Assembly (NCBI RefSeq): GCF_003672135.1
Contig: NC_039511.1
Coordinates: 4,614,464-4,678,463 of the forward strand
Reading direction: 5' to 3'
Source: Ooceraea biroi
Lineage: Eukaryota; Arthropoda; Insecta; Hymenoptera; Formicidae
DNA: 64,000 nt
Below the pieces are notes generated by a model. It was not told the DNA's origin and did no database searches. It saw only the letters and a program-made list of their open reading frames with translations. The translations under genes and the position numbers were made by a program. Positions 24,301 to 37,473 of this stretch are shown here, one piece after another. How positions within the stretch are numbered: position 1 is the first letter of the stretch; each line of letters begins with the position of its first letter.

Positions 24301-27300
24301 TATTGCGAGAGGCTCTCGAGTACGTGGTATGTGTCTGAAAGCTGGACTGCGATCGTGCGTTACACTGATGCAACGGAATACGTGAATGCTTTTTGTATTT
24401 TTTTTTTCCTAGGAATCTAACTCGGACGTGCGAATTAGCGTTATCGTCAACGCGGAAGAACGCGCGAATCCAAAGAGCGATGTTAATAAGATTGTTCTCG
24501 CTGCGTTAGCTGCATTGTCACCGGAAAGAGCCATACTTTACATGCGTAAAATTATCAAGGACGACGCCGCAGCTCTCATTGCTAATGGTAATTTCGAAAT
24601 TGAGGTAAGATATGTATTATACATAAACATATAGAGTAAGCGATATATTCCGTATTATCGAGAGTCATTATCACTAATAATTCGGCATTATTGCAGGATG
24701 AGGTAGCGGCTTTGTTGGAGAATCAAAGTTCGATATTATCGTTGCATCAACACTACGTCAAGACGGTCCTAAACGTGGACAAGGAAGCACGAGTAATTTT
24801 ATGCAACGGCCGCATCATCGGTCCCTTAGACAGCGATGAGGAGTTCACGGATGATGACTTCTCATTGCTAGAAAGATTCAGTCAAAAAACTTACGGAGAT
24901 AAATTATTCCTGAAACTGGTCATCTTCAACGACGATGACTACGGTACTACGACAAGCTAATTAGTATAATTCTTTTTTTAATAATTTGCGATGAAGAAAA
25001 TAATTAAACTTTTATAATATTCTGCGCAGAAGAGAGTGAGATCACGGATGACATGATTATGAAAATTACTTCGCTCCTAGCACCACGGCCACAAACTCGT
25101 AGTCGGTATGATGTTCCTTTCCACGGAGATGATCACAGGTACGATAAAAATCAAGCGTGCCAAGCATGCAAATACGAAAGTAATATATCATTATTAATAA
25201 ATTGTGTGTGTGTGTTTATCTCTAAATGCGTGAAACTATTTGAGCAAAAAAATGATTGATTTCATTTTGCAGCGTCATAAAAATCCCAGCAGCCAATCCC
25301 GACGAAGTTGCCTTCAATTTTATTGCCATCGCAGATCCCGTGTCACGCGGTGCCCAGAAACTGGGCTCAATATTGAAAACGCTACAGCAAGCCTTAAATT
25401 GCAACATAAAAGTGTTCTTGAACTGCTTAGATAAGAATAGCGATATGCCGTTGAAGAGGTATACATAAATATATTTCACTATTCCTTCGTTGCATTAGAA
25501 GAAGATATATACTTTTCTTTCTACTTTCAGTTTTTATCGATTTGTACTCGAGCCGGAGCTGCAGTTCACAGCAGAGGGAGATATCAGTGGCTCTATTGCG
25601 AAGTTTACGAAACTTCCCACTTCGTCGTTGTTGACGCAGTACATCCACGCACCTGAGAACTGGCTGGTGGAAGTAGTCCGCAGCGTTTACGATTTGGACA
25701 ATATTAAGCTCGACAACGTCGCGATGGGCGTGCACAGGTAATAAATGTTTAAATATAAAAGCGCGACACTGGCCAATAAGTTAATAAGTTAACTTTGCTA
25801 ATTATTATTGTCTGTGTGCCGTTGCAGTGAATTCGAGTTGGAATACTTGTTGCTCGAGGGCCACTGCTTCGAAGCGGTCATGGGAAATCCACCAAGGGGC
25901 CTTCAGTTCACCCTCGGCACCGAGAATCAGCCCGTGATGGTCGATACTATTGTGATGGCCAATCTGGGATACTTCCAGCTCAAGGCAAACCCCGGCGAGT
26001 GGATATTGCGACTCCGGCAAGGGAGGTCCGCGGAAATCTACGACTTCACCACCGTCGACGGGCAGGATATTATCCAAAACGGCAACGACGTAAAGGTCCT
26101 GATCAGTTCCCTGAGGAGTCACGTGCTGAAGGTGAAAGTTTCCAAGAAGCCGGATAAAGCGGGAATGGATCTGTTGTCGGACAACGAGAAGGATTCCGGC
26201 TTGTGGAACTCCATCTCGAGGTACGTTCGATTAATCGTGCTCACTCGTACCTCACGTCTCAATGATTTCCTATTGCTGGGTGTTAGTACTTAACATGCGT
26301 AGCATGGTATTGCGTTACCTTTGAACTTAACTTTTATTTGTTCTCTCTTTTTTAGCATTGCCAAATTTTGGTAAGCTTCTCATTATTATGTAGTTAAGTA
26401 CATCCATAACTTCTATAAATATGTCATAATTAAGGTACAACAGATTCAAGATAAAAAAAAGAAAAATATGTGTTGCGACGAACGACATATTTGTGGCTTG
26501 AAATTAACATCCAGTTGATCCGCGCAATCTTCTAATACGCTTCCGCTCACAAATCGTTTGCACTGTTCGCACTGTAACTCCAAGTCACCGATATGTATTC
26601 TTGGCTCTGGCTTGTTTTTTATCCTATTACTAATTTAATATATCAGTGTGCGCGTGAATAACATATTAATACGAATACTTTATTGGCTGATAGCAAGATC
26701 GCTGAATCGCAAATCGAGCCTAAAAAACTAATCGAAATTTCTGACATGTCTTACGTATCTTGATATACTTCTACAACTAGGACGTTCACCGCGACCGACG
26801 AAAGTGAGGAACAAGATGAGAAACTAAACATTTTCTCCCTCGCCTCCGGCCACTTATACGAGAGATTCCTGAAGATCATGATGCTAAGCGTTATTAAACA
26901 CACTAAAACGCCGGTGAAGTTCTGGTTCTTAAAGAATTACCTTTCACCGACGCTAAAAGTAAGTGTGACCGTGGCACGTAATAACGAACGACGGGTTCTC
27001 TGTAAGATAAAAAAATGTGAAATTGTAAAACCGAAATGTTTTTCCACATTACAGGATTTTCTGCCACACATGGCTGAGGAATATGGCTTCGAGTACGAAC
27101 TTGTGCAATACAAATGGCCTCGCTGGCTTCACCAACAAACCGAGAAACAGAGAACTATCTGGGGATACAAAATATTATTCCTCGACGTGTTGTTTCCATT
27201 GAATGTCAAGAAAATAATATTTGTCGACGCTGATCAGGTGAAAAAAGCTATCAATAATTTATCGTAATAATTCATCCTACAAGGTGTGTGTGCTTTATAC

Positions 27301-28178
27301 GAGCGTTTTTGCCTAGGTTGTACGAGCGGATTTGAAGGAATTGGCGACAATGGATCTTGGCGGTGCGCCATACGCGTACACGCCGTTCTGTGACAGCAGA
27401 GCCGAGATGGACGGATTCAGGTTTTGGAAACAAGGATATTGGAGGAATCACTTGCAGGGACGGGCTTATCACATCAGCGCGTTATACGTGGTAGATCTCA
27501 AACGATTCCGTCGCATTGCCGCCGGAGATAGGCTGCGAGGGCAGTATCAGGCATTGAGCCAAGATCCAAATAGCTTAGCAAATCTTGATCAAGTATGTAG
27601 AAACGAGTAATTTTTATATGAGAGATATATATTTAAAAAAAACATAGATTATTCCTAGCATTACGTTTCCTGTGTGTCCCTAAGTCAGTTGATCATTATT
27701 TCAGGATCTCCCTAACAATATGATTCATCAAGTGGCCGTTAAAACACTGCCACAGGAATGGCTGTGGTGCGAAACGTGGTGCGACGATGCATCCAAGCAG
27801 TATGCTAAAACTATAGATTTGGTATGTATGCTCTCGTATAGCTATGGCAAATATTCTTAGAATTTTTGTGCCCGTTAATGAATGAATAATCTATTTGTTT
27901 CTTGTCTTACAGTGTAATAATCCGATGACGAAAGAAGCCAAGTTACAAGCCGCGATGCGTATCTTGCCCGAGTGGGTCGGTTACGATGAAGAAATTAAAG
28001 CTCTGCAACAGAAGGTAGAGAACGCGAATAGACAGACGGAAAGAGACAGTGGTAAGTTTCTCATTCGAATATTATATAATATTATAAAACAATAATAATA
28101 TTAATTTAAGAGAGATGCTAATCGTGCTTCTTCGTTTCAGAAACTGTCGACGATGTCTCTAAGCATGAAGAATTGTAA
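21314..28178 (+). CDS. Uggt: UDP-glucose:glycoprotein glucosyltransferase (UGGT)
   Basis: Complete, 23 coding exons, 1530 residues: 21314-21523, 21566-21856, 21939-22121, 22195-22367, 22460-22655, 22732-22945, 23024-23244, 23332-23553, 23643-24001, 24083-24326, 24413-24604, 24697-24943, 25030-25138, 25273-25458, 25531-25737, 25828-26220, 26356-26370, 26781-26958, 27055-27237, 27317-27592, 27705-27821, 27913-28051, 28141-28178. The ER-lumen enzyme re-glucosylates misfolded N-glycoproteins so that calnexin and calreticulin rebind them. A signal peptide (MGRLIFFYTFLLCSTQLGA) is followed by the long thioredoxin-like folding-sensor region. From about residue 1235 comes the GT24 catalytic domain, with FVDADQ (metal-binding DxD), YTPFCDSR, GYWRNHL and CNNPMTKE. 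The C-terminus HEEL is a KDEL-type retrieval signal. Family length is about 1500-1600. The first donor could instead lie 7 nt further on. If the acceptor before 21311 is not used, an in-frame ATG at 21287 would extend the start. Confidence 0.97.
26356..26370 (+). other. Uggt: 15-nt microexon of UGGT
   Basis: Flanked by TTTTTTAG and GTAAGC. It supplies one base, four codons and two bases (S-I-A-K-F-W across the junctions). Skipping it would keep the reading frame, since both neighbouring introns are in the same phase. Confidence 0.8.
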
Positions 28179-28690
28179 ATTCAAGTGCAACGATCCAGGG
28201 ATGGGTCGTTGAAAATTTTATAAAATTCTGTAAAAAAACGTTTCCGTTTCGGTAAATTAAGTAAGAATTGATACGCGTAACGAATTGCGCGATCTAACCA
28301 TAAATGTCACTTTTGTAATTGACATCCGGCACTTTATGTGTAAATACTTGCCACCAGTGCTCGTGTAAAAAACTTTCAGAAATAACGATGCATTGGAGAA
28401 GCCGAAGATTTTTTATTATTTGTTCTTATTAAATCCATACTTCTCGTGTAAGCATATAAACTAAATGGAGAGTTCTTCAAAAAAATCTCGTCCTTCTATA
28501 TATACATAATTATTATATATAGCGAACGAGACTGTACTTCAGATCAACTCGAAGTAAGAAATCGATAAAGTCCAACGATTAATTAATTAATAATCATTGA
28601 GAGTACAGTATTCTGATTATCCATGAACACTTTTGTTCGTGTTATGAAACCAATTGTGATTTATTATTGTCTACTACAATAGTTATAAGG

Positions 28691-28696
28691 AATAAA
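28691..28696 (+). terminator. Candidate poly(A) signal AATAAA of UGGT
   Basis: AATAAA about 510 nt after the UGGT stop codon. Confidence 0.45.
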
Positions 28697-28739
28697 CTTG
28701 TAACATTTGTAAAATATAATCTTTGATATGTTCTCCTGT

Positions 28740-31700
28740 TTAGGATAGAGGCAGAAAATGTGGTCTAATAGATAGTAGCTGTGACAGTTGAAGTCGACAT
28801 TGACTCGCAATTGGACTTTAATAACAGGGTATTACGTATACGAATAAATTTATTCGTGGAGACGTGGTAAAATTTTATGTCATTGTTGGTAACGAATTTT
28901 TTTTATAATACTATAATACATTTCGACGCGGATCATTGCACGCAGTAATGACGATTGCGTTTTTCGTGAGGATTTCGTGAGAATCTATTTTGGTCGCGCG
29001 ACGGCAATGAAGCGAATCAGAGCGAAACGAGCGAAGAAATTCGACGAACACCTACCAAGATAATACTCGATAATCCTCGATTTCGACCGCGTCGAGTGGA
29101 AACATCGGAGCAACGATCCGTCGCGACGTTTTATTAGGATCTAACGTTTGCGATCTTGCAAAGACCGAGAACGGTGCCGCGCAAAATGAATTAATTCCTC
29201 GTGATAAGAAGAGCGTCTTCTACATTTCGTTCGATTTTGAATGGATGGATACGCAAAATTGGAGCAATGCGTGCTTGCATCAGATCAGAAGCGGCTTTAT
29301 CAGTGGCTTTCGGAGAGCCGAAGCGCTGATTTACTTTGCTTTACTTTGCTTGTGTACAATCAATAGTGTCAATAGCTGTCGGAAATTATTGTGGAGCTCG
29401 TATAAATTTATTTCATGCAGCAGTCTATAGTTGTCACTGAAAATTTGATTCGCGGCTGCGATAAATGTATAATTTTGCATAACTAACTGATGGTTGACTG
29501 ACCAATTTGCATTGTTTTTCAATTGATTCTTGATAATTGTTATTGGCATAAAAAGTAATTGCTATTAAAATTTGCAAAATTTCCGAAAACAAGCCACTTA
29601 TGCGTTCTCTCTGTATATGCTGGCTCAAGATATTAACAACGTCATAAGCTATTGACTAACTCCGAAATGCGCAAGAAATTCATCGTGAGGAATTTTAAAT
29701 GAATTCCAAACATCTCGCAATAGCTTTCTTTCTACTTTCCCTCAATTCTTTCTTAAACTCTTGACTTTTTCTTGAAGAACAAATAATTTTCATACAACAT
29801 ATTCTGCCATATTAGTTTAAAATAATTAGTCTAAAAAGAGATACAAATAAATAAAAGAAGTGCTTTCCTCACACATATTTTTTTTACTTTGCATAAAATA
29901 TTGATCTAAAATGTAACGATTTTGTAAAGTTTATACGTTCTGTGCATCGCTCTGTTTACTACTCTCTGAAAAATATAAAATTACTGTTACTAATTTTGTT
30001 GTATTGTTAGAGCATATCAAGAAGTTCTGTATATCGTAACAAGAAAAATAACGTAATTTAATGTTTTATCGATGCTAATGACAGTTGCGTTTTCATAAAT
30101 TACACAATACGATCTTTGGTCACATTGTCGGTAAGCATACTTAATGACACTGTCAGTTTACTGTTATCAAGTTTAGCAAGTCTGTCATTTCACTGTTATC
30201 GAGCTACAGTAAGCTATAGAAAGAAGCTATAATAGCGCTATAGTGCTACTCCGTGACTCGACTCGGTTCATCAGCTCGACTTGGCTATTGGTTTAGCTCA
30301 GCTCAGCTTGGCTTCTGTCAATTGTTTGATACTCGTACGCTCGCATCGCTTCTCATCAGCGGTTATTGGCAACGATCCGATCGGAAAATTCACGGCGAGA
30401 TGAACGGCACGTTCACAGAAATCATTGCAGAACGAAACAACAAAGCCGGGTAAGTTTTGATACTTTGAAAGTTTTGACTTTGATATTGTGTGCCATGTGT
30501 GATACAAGGTCTCCGTTATTTACGAATTGCATATTTGACAAAAGTTTAACATGTGGTTTAGTCGTATCGATCTCGAATATCTAACAACAGCACAAAAATA
30601 AATATTCATTTTTTAAAGTTCTTTACAATGAAAAGTGATATTTTGAATAAAAAGTGATAATTTGGATGATTTAATTAAGATTTAATTAATTTAAAGTGTG
30701 TTAAAAGTATGTGAAAAAAATTGCATTTTTTATTTGGTTCTTTTATCAGGAAAATTTTCAGAAGTTTATTCCCACAGAGAATAAACAGTCCTCCGAATTT
30801 ATAAAGTAAATATTCATTTATTTAATTTAGTAGCATCGGATCATTTTTCATGACTTATTTATAATTTAGAAGTCCATCATGAAAGCAAGTTATCGAGTAT
30901 TGACCAAACACTCGGTCTTAAGGGTGACAAGAGATAAGAAACAGTTTCGACCGACTATTGTCGCCACAGATTTGTGTTTCCAACGAATCCATGTGCTCTA
31001 CGATTACACTAACGTTTTAACACTCGCTCTATGTCCATTTGATTTATTTAAAAATCTCAGGTTGCGCAGTGAATTATCCACATCAGGGACATGTCAATCG
31101 TCAATTAAAAATTCTACAGCCATTGTATATTTTTTGTTGTCTGCTCTGAGCTCGCGTTCAAGTATTTATTTTTCGAGAGGCAGGAGGGAGAGAGGCCATC
31201 TATTAATACATGCTACTATTTCTTTCTGATTGTTTAACTGGCTTCAACGCTCCTTTTTTACAATACGCGCATTACGTATCTACATAAATATAAAAATGTA
31301 GCCTCAAGTGGCCAATTGCGTTACGCGAAGCCCTACCCCCAGCTTCTCGAAAAAGTTACAAAGCTTCGTCGCGCCAGCAAGAGCCGGTAGTTCTCAGTTT
31401 GGCACCAGAAAATGTCGATCACCCCGAAAATGGACTTTGGCTGCATCGTTGACGAGTAAATAATTGACTCGCTTTTATATTCACTTTCGAATTCCTTATA
31501 CTTTGAAGTATCAATGTCATCTCGACTTGACAAAAGCCAATTCAATACCAACTGGCTGATGCATAATTTCAACCGAGTAATGCATGCCACGATTTCATTA
31601 TAAAAAATACACGCGGATAAAGAGATCTTGAATAATTCAGAAAACATGCGCTACTGAAAGTGAATTTCCGCATTGCATTGTATTGATTCTCGTGTCTTCT

Positions 31701-33200
31701 ATCGTGTTTAAGCTGCCGATAACAAGACCTAGTTAGTGTCAGAGATAATTTACAAGTATCAGCAGAGCCTAGTGTCTGACTGGTATTTTTCCGGTATTTC
31801 ATGATCCGATATTGCATGTTACGTATGTCCATGCATGCGTGTGTATCGTCAGCCTTCGACAAGTATACATACTGAATGATAACTACTAACACTTTACAAT
31901 CGTGTTGCGTCTCGTTTAACGCCAAGTAAAAGCTGTCTGGGAATCCGAGAGCCACGGAATGAGGAACCAGCTGGGATTGTCGCTAATGCCTCGACGTTCC
32001 TTTCGTTTTGTCTTGGGTCTCGACACCATACCGATCCGGGACATTCGCCGTCAGTTTCGCGCGGTCGAGAGCGTAACGCGGCCGACAGCCCTGTACAGGA
32101 AGAAACCCCGTTACGAAATCCACTTGCCCGAGCGATCGGCACGCGCCCGGCGATCTCTGAATCGCCGTGTTGCCCGTACCACGTGTGCCCGCAGTGCCTC
32201 TCTGGATGTGGAAAGTTACGCGAACGTACCGTGCTTATTTCACGCTCGCCATTCGCGCTCAGTCTGGATCGGCGATCGGCGGCCGCGCGACACTTTCATC
32301 GCTCACGTTTCGTCCGAGATTCGCGCGAGATCGTTTGCGGGACCTCCTGATGCCATCCATGGGCGTGGGTGATCTGAGGGGAGGATCGTTGCCGAAGGGA
32401 TCGTAAGGCGCGAGAGCAGCGCGTAAATGCTGATCGATCGATCGTCGATCCCGCGTTGTCCATACGACTCGCGCAGAATTCCATCCGTGCGTCTCGTTCG
32501 AGACTCTCGCGCTGGAGCGATAGAACGAGTACCGGAGCTAGTGCTGTGTTACCGAAAACGTCAGTGCGAGAGAGATAAACGTCAATCGAGCGTGCGCTCG
32601 CCGATAAATCGCTCGAATAGTTCGCGCGATTGTTGAATCCGTTCCGGATGCCCGAGCGCAATACACCGGATCCGATTCGTGAAAGCATCTACTGACGTGT
32701 GAATGATGAAGTTTCGGCGCCGCTGAATTCTATTTCTGAACGATGCGTCGTTCAAAATTTGGAAACACAGTGTTCTATCTCAAGTTCGGGGACTTCAGTT
32801 CTTCGAAAGTCTTAAAGATTCGAGCAAAGTACGATAAGAGAAAAGAAATCTTCACATAAAGGGTGTCAAATTCGAGACTACAATATTCTTGAATTCGAGC
32901 TACCTTCCTCTGAACAATTTTTATTTCGATTCCAAGCAAATTCGGACGCTCACGTTCTCACGCTGGACGTAATAAAGTTTACCATAACATTCCGGCTACT
33001 TCGAATTCCGAGTGTGAAAGGAAAGACTCGATTGGTGACAAGTCGTGATATCTTCTCCAACCGGAGATAGAAGAAAGATACAGCAACGGAGAGAGCAGAT
33101 ACAAAGGAAGCGAGAGAGCGATGTATTAGTGGGTGGGGATTCGTGCGATAAAGACGGACAGCTGACCGAGAGGACAGTCAGAGGGACCGCGGGGAGACAG
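28740..33200. other. Intergenic region between UGGT and the zinc transporter
   Basis: No gene recognised. From about 31950 to 32700 the sequence turns CpG-rich with long open frames on both strands but no recognisable protein, consistent with a promoter or leader region. The AT-rich part before it shows only simple sequence. Confidence 0.5.
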
Positions 33201-33667
33201 GAGAGAGACAGAGAGCGAGTGCAAGGCGTCGAGTGTTTTATTTGCCGGACCAGCGGGTTCCACCCGAACTTGGGGGCCTGCTTTTGGCCCCCTCGACGAT
33301 CCAGCATACCGTGGCCATTATTCTGTTGTTCGCTCTACCGTGCAGTGACGCGTACAGGCCATCCGTGTTTCCTCCGGTTGTCCGGAGGACGACAGCACGA
33401 CGACGTTACACGACTCCGCTGATTACAGCACGCACAATCGCCGCCTCCTTCTTCGTCTGACGCCTCCTCCACCCGCGCTCCTGCCGTCGTTCTTCAGCCG
33501 CGCGCTCTCGTCTTCCTTTTTTCTGGCATTTGGCATTCGCGAGCAATTCGACAAACGGAGGAACGTCGACCGGATCGTCCGCGAGAGAGCAACGCGACGT
33601 CGCGCGATCGCCGGCCGACCGACTGCGTGCTGGCTGGACCCGCGATCTCTCCACCTCGGGACCGATC
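33201..33667 (+). promoter_or_regulatory. Probable promoter/5' leader of the zinc transporter
   Basis: CpG-rich sequence immediately upstream of the ATG at 33668, with purine-rich GAGA-type stretches just before it (33060-33225). The transcription start was not determined. Confidence 0.4.
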
Positions 33668-36600
33668 ATGGACGACGAAAAGATCAAGCTGTGAGTTTGC
33701 ATCTGCAAATCGCCTTTTGCACGCGTGCGAGATAATCTAGCGCGACAACATGCGCCGCGCGATTAACAACGACCGAGAGAAAGATCGAGGAGATCACTGA
33801 GACTAGCGAGCGCTTGCACCGCGAGATTTCCGAAAATTTTTAAACAAAATTGGGTTGGAGATTACTTATTAATCTCGTATACTTATTAGTATGGTGTATG
33901 ATCGCCCGTTTTAGTCTTCTTTATCTTTAGTGGCCTATTTATTACGTTTCGATAGCACGCGGGAGTAACTTCTCGATGATGTTCTGAGACATTTGGCAAA
34001 CTAATAGTGAAAACTTGGAGACTGGGTGTCCGATGGATAATCGGTTAAGAAGTATCGTTGAGAGAGCACGTTTGTGTAATATCTTGTTACACGATTGTTC
34101 TTGATACCTCAATGAATCAATCGTACTGGCGAGCAGAGAATATGGGATAATCGGAATCGATTGAAAAATAACACTTTACGAGGGGAGTTTGAGAAATTAC
34201 GCCCATAACTTCGTCGTCAATCATTCTTTAAAGTTTTCTGATAACGCGTTGTCTAAAGCCTTCCCAAGTATCAAACGTGTTTTGGCCAATTTGCTTTAAA
34301 TTTGATTTAAATCCGTAACAAGAAAGCCTTATAAAAAAATATGAAAAAGCACAGATAATTTTAAATCCCCACAATTCCTTTACAAATCTCTAAATTCTCT
34401 ACGAATCTAGTTAAATTTCCGCATTCCGTAAAATCCCTTTGAATTTTAGGAAGTGAAGAATAATTGTCCGTCGCAGTAATTGCGCAACAGTTTCGGAGAA
34501 TTCGATATAAAGGTGAGGATTATCGCTATCGCGAAAGATTATCAAACTATCCTTAGCAATAACGATAATCACGGTAAAACGGATGGTTGTTGACGAGATT
34601 CATTCGGCTACCTGTGATGTCCGCGTATGCGATGTCTGATACGTACGAGAGAGAGCTTTTCCCTGCGATTTCTCTTTCTTTGGGCAGTGTTTCCGCGAAA
34701 TTAACGAGTCGGAAAGCTGATTCGCTGATTGTTGAAATTACGCGGCGATTACCTGTGTGCGACATGCAACGTGCAGTTCTGCAAACAACAAGGCCGCGCG
34801 ATTCCCTTCACTTTGCCACGCGACAGGATCTCTAAACGTAGCAGCCGCTTGCGAAGACGTGCGATTGGTCTTGCGAGCATTAACAAAAACATGCAATTCT
34901 TTCCTTGTTAAACCTGTTGAACCGTCGGAATAAGGAGCAAAATGCCAGCAGAAATGCCAAACGAGACCTCTTAATGTTATCAGCACGGCAAAAGTTTGGT
35001 CTGATTAGATCAAACCTGGCTATCTCTGATTCGACCATCAAAACGCGTATTCTACAAATAATAAAATAAAATATTCGATAAAATAAAATTCCATGAGAAT
35101 TCCCCGGACGCGAGCAAGCATCTGATCGCGTTCTGCTAATCGCAGTCTCGTGGAAATCGCATTTTTACGGTGGCTCGTCCGGTATTCCCCGCGAGATTGT
35201 TACCAACGATGGATCCCGTCGAACTTGGATGTAAAATTGCGTCAGTATTATTTACGTCGTAAATCGTAGTTACGAGCAACTAGGCGCGCGACGATGATAA
35301 GAAGAGTGCAATCCCATGATTCCCGTCTTCGACTTTACTCGTTACAATGAACTACCAGAAATGTTGGAGTAACGGGACCGCTTTTACGATCCGAAAGCAT
35401 CGTCCAGCGCGGGCCTTCAAAACGCGGCCTTGGAACACTTTCTTATGTAGATACGCGATTTTCGGACCGTTTATATTATACGCGGATCAGCAGTCCACAT
35501 GGAACTTGTATTCGCCAAATAATTTCTATTTAAATCGACCAATTCGAATAATTTAAAATTAATTTAGTCACGATAATAGCTCTGCTGCTGGATGAGCTTA
35601 AAGACTCTTCACGAAATGTCAATCGATTATAAAATAAATGATCACTCGGATAATCGTTTAAGGTGCGGTTGCTGTTTGCGGTTATCGATACCCGATAGAC
35701 ATCTTGAGTTTCTTTCTCGTCATGCGTGTACCTTATGTATACGTAATACCTCAACTTCTTTGCACAACTATCCATAATCGGCGTGTCATGCCTTTCAGGA
35801 GTAAGGGCTAGAATCGCTGACTCTCGCTAATTTAGAATCGTTCGAGCAAAATTGTAACATATATAGTCGCATTTGTTATGTTGTTTAAGTAGTTATAGAG
35901 CTTGGTGACTTGCTTTCATTTCCATTTTACGAGTCAATTCATTTTTGCATAACAATGTCCGCTTAAGAATCGATACGACTGTTATCTCACACAAAGTCGT
36001 AAGTTCCAAGCTGACATTTGCGACGCAGATATTTGTATAGCCAATATAACGACTGCGCTTTTTATCACGGAGAAGAAAGGATACATTCGCGCGCACGATC
36101 GCGATCGTGCAATCTCAAAACGATCGTGGGCATCGCAAGAATGCAGAAAATATGCTTGTCTTTCTTCGGTCTATCAGCAATCGTGTGACAATGTTTTCTC
36201 GCATAGAATTTCTTCTGCGTGTTACTGAAGCAATATACAGTAGTTCCAGAAATACGGACTTAGTTTCATTAGATAGAAAGTATCGTACGCGATAGACGCG
36301 GTTCCAAGTTGGATTGGCCAGAATTTAGGACATACCGGACATAGCATACCGCTGCAGTTTTGCCAAATGTGTTTTTATGTCGATCTCTGATTTGTAATTG
36401 CGCGCGTCATTGAACTGTTTTCAAAATAAACGCACGTAAAAGATTGAAAGAATTCGTAAAATAAATTCGAAAAACGACCGAGCGAAGAATACAATAAAAT
36501 CGATGATAACAGTCGCGTTTTTGTTTGGCAAATTAGCAGGTTATAAGAAAGTAAGGCATTTTGCCTTACCTGTAACGAGTCACGCTCTTATTTTAAGATT

Positions 36601-37430
36601 TTTAATCTTTAAATCTAAATGAAGCTTTAAATAGAACGACTTAAAAATTAATTAATATTTCATTAGAATATACAGGGTGTCTCGGGTTTTAACCGACAAA
36701 CTGCGGGAGCATATTCTACTAGTGGAAATAAGAAAAAATTCTTATATCGAGTTTGCTTAGAAATGCTTTATTACAAAGTTATAAACCAATATTGAAAAGA
36801 AATATGAGATAAGTAACAACGGATTTTTTCACAAAAATAAAAATTATCTACGCAATGATTTAGTGACGCATTTCAAAATGTTGTCCTTGCACATCGATAC
36901 AAGCTAGACATCGACGTAGTACAGAATTTGTTACGGTACGACATTCCTGAAAATTTTGTTGCATCTCAGTAACTGAATTAGTAATTCGTTGCTTTAAATC
37001 TATCTGATACTCTCCTGTTAGGAAATCTACGTTGATACTCTCGTACGGCAGCTCGTGCATTTCCGTCACAGAATCCGTACACGAAATGAATATCGGTGTA
37101 TTCCTCATTTGAAAACACTTTTGGCATTCTGATAGTAATTGCTAGTTCACACGACGATTGAAATCTAACAGCTACTATTGTGAAAGTAACAATCATACTG
37201 AATCGTTTCAACATAGTGAACATGAATACATGTGAATACACGTAACGTAAACATCTTCGACCTTCCAAATTCTACACTATGTTCCGTTGTTACTTATCTC
37301 ATATTTCTTTTCAATATTGGTTTATAACTTTGTAATAAAGCATTTCTAAGCAAACTCGATATAAGAATTTTTTCTTATTTCCACTAGTAGAATATGCTCC
37401 CGCAGTTTGTCGGTTAAAACCCGGGACACC

Positions 37431-37473
<43 letters not shown>

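Noticed and set aside
31959..32372. 137-codon Arg-rich frame
   Set aside because: CpG-rich DNA is open on several frames here; the composition is that of noncoding GC-rich leader or promoter.
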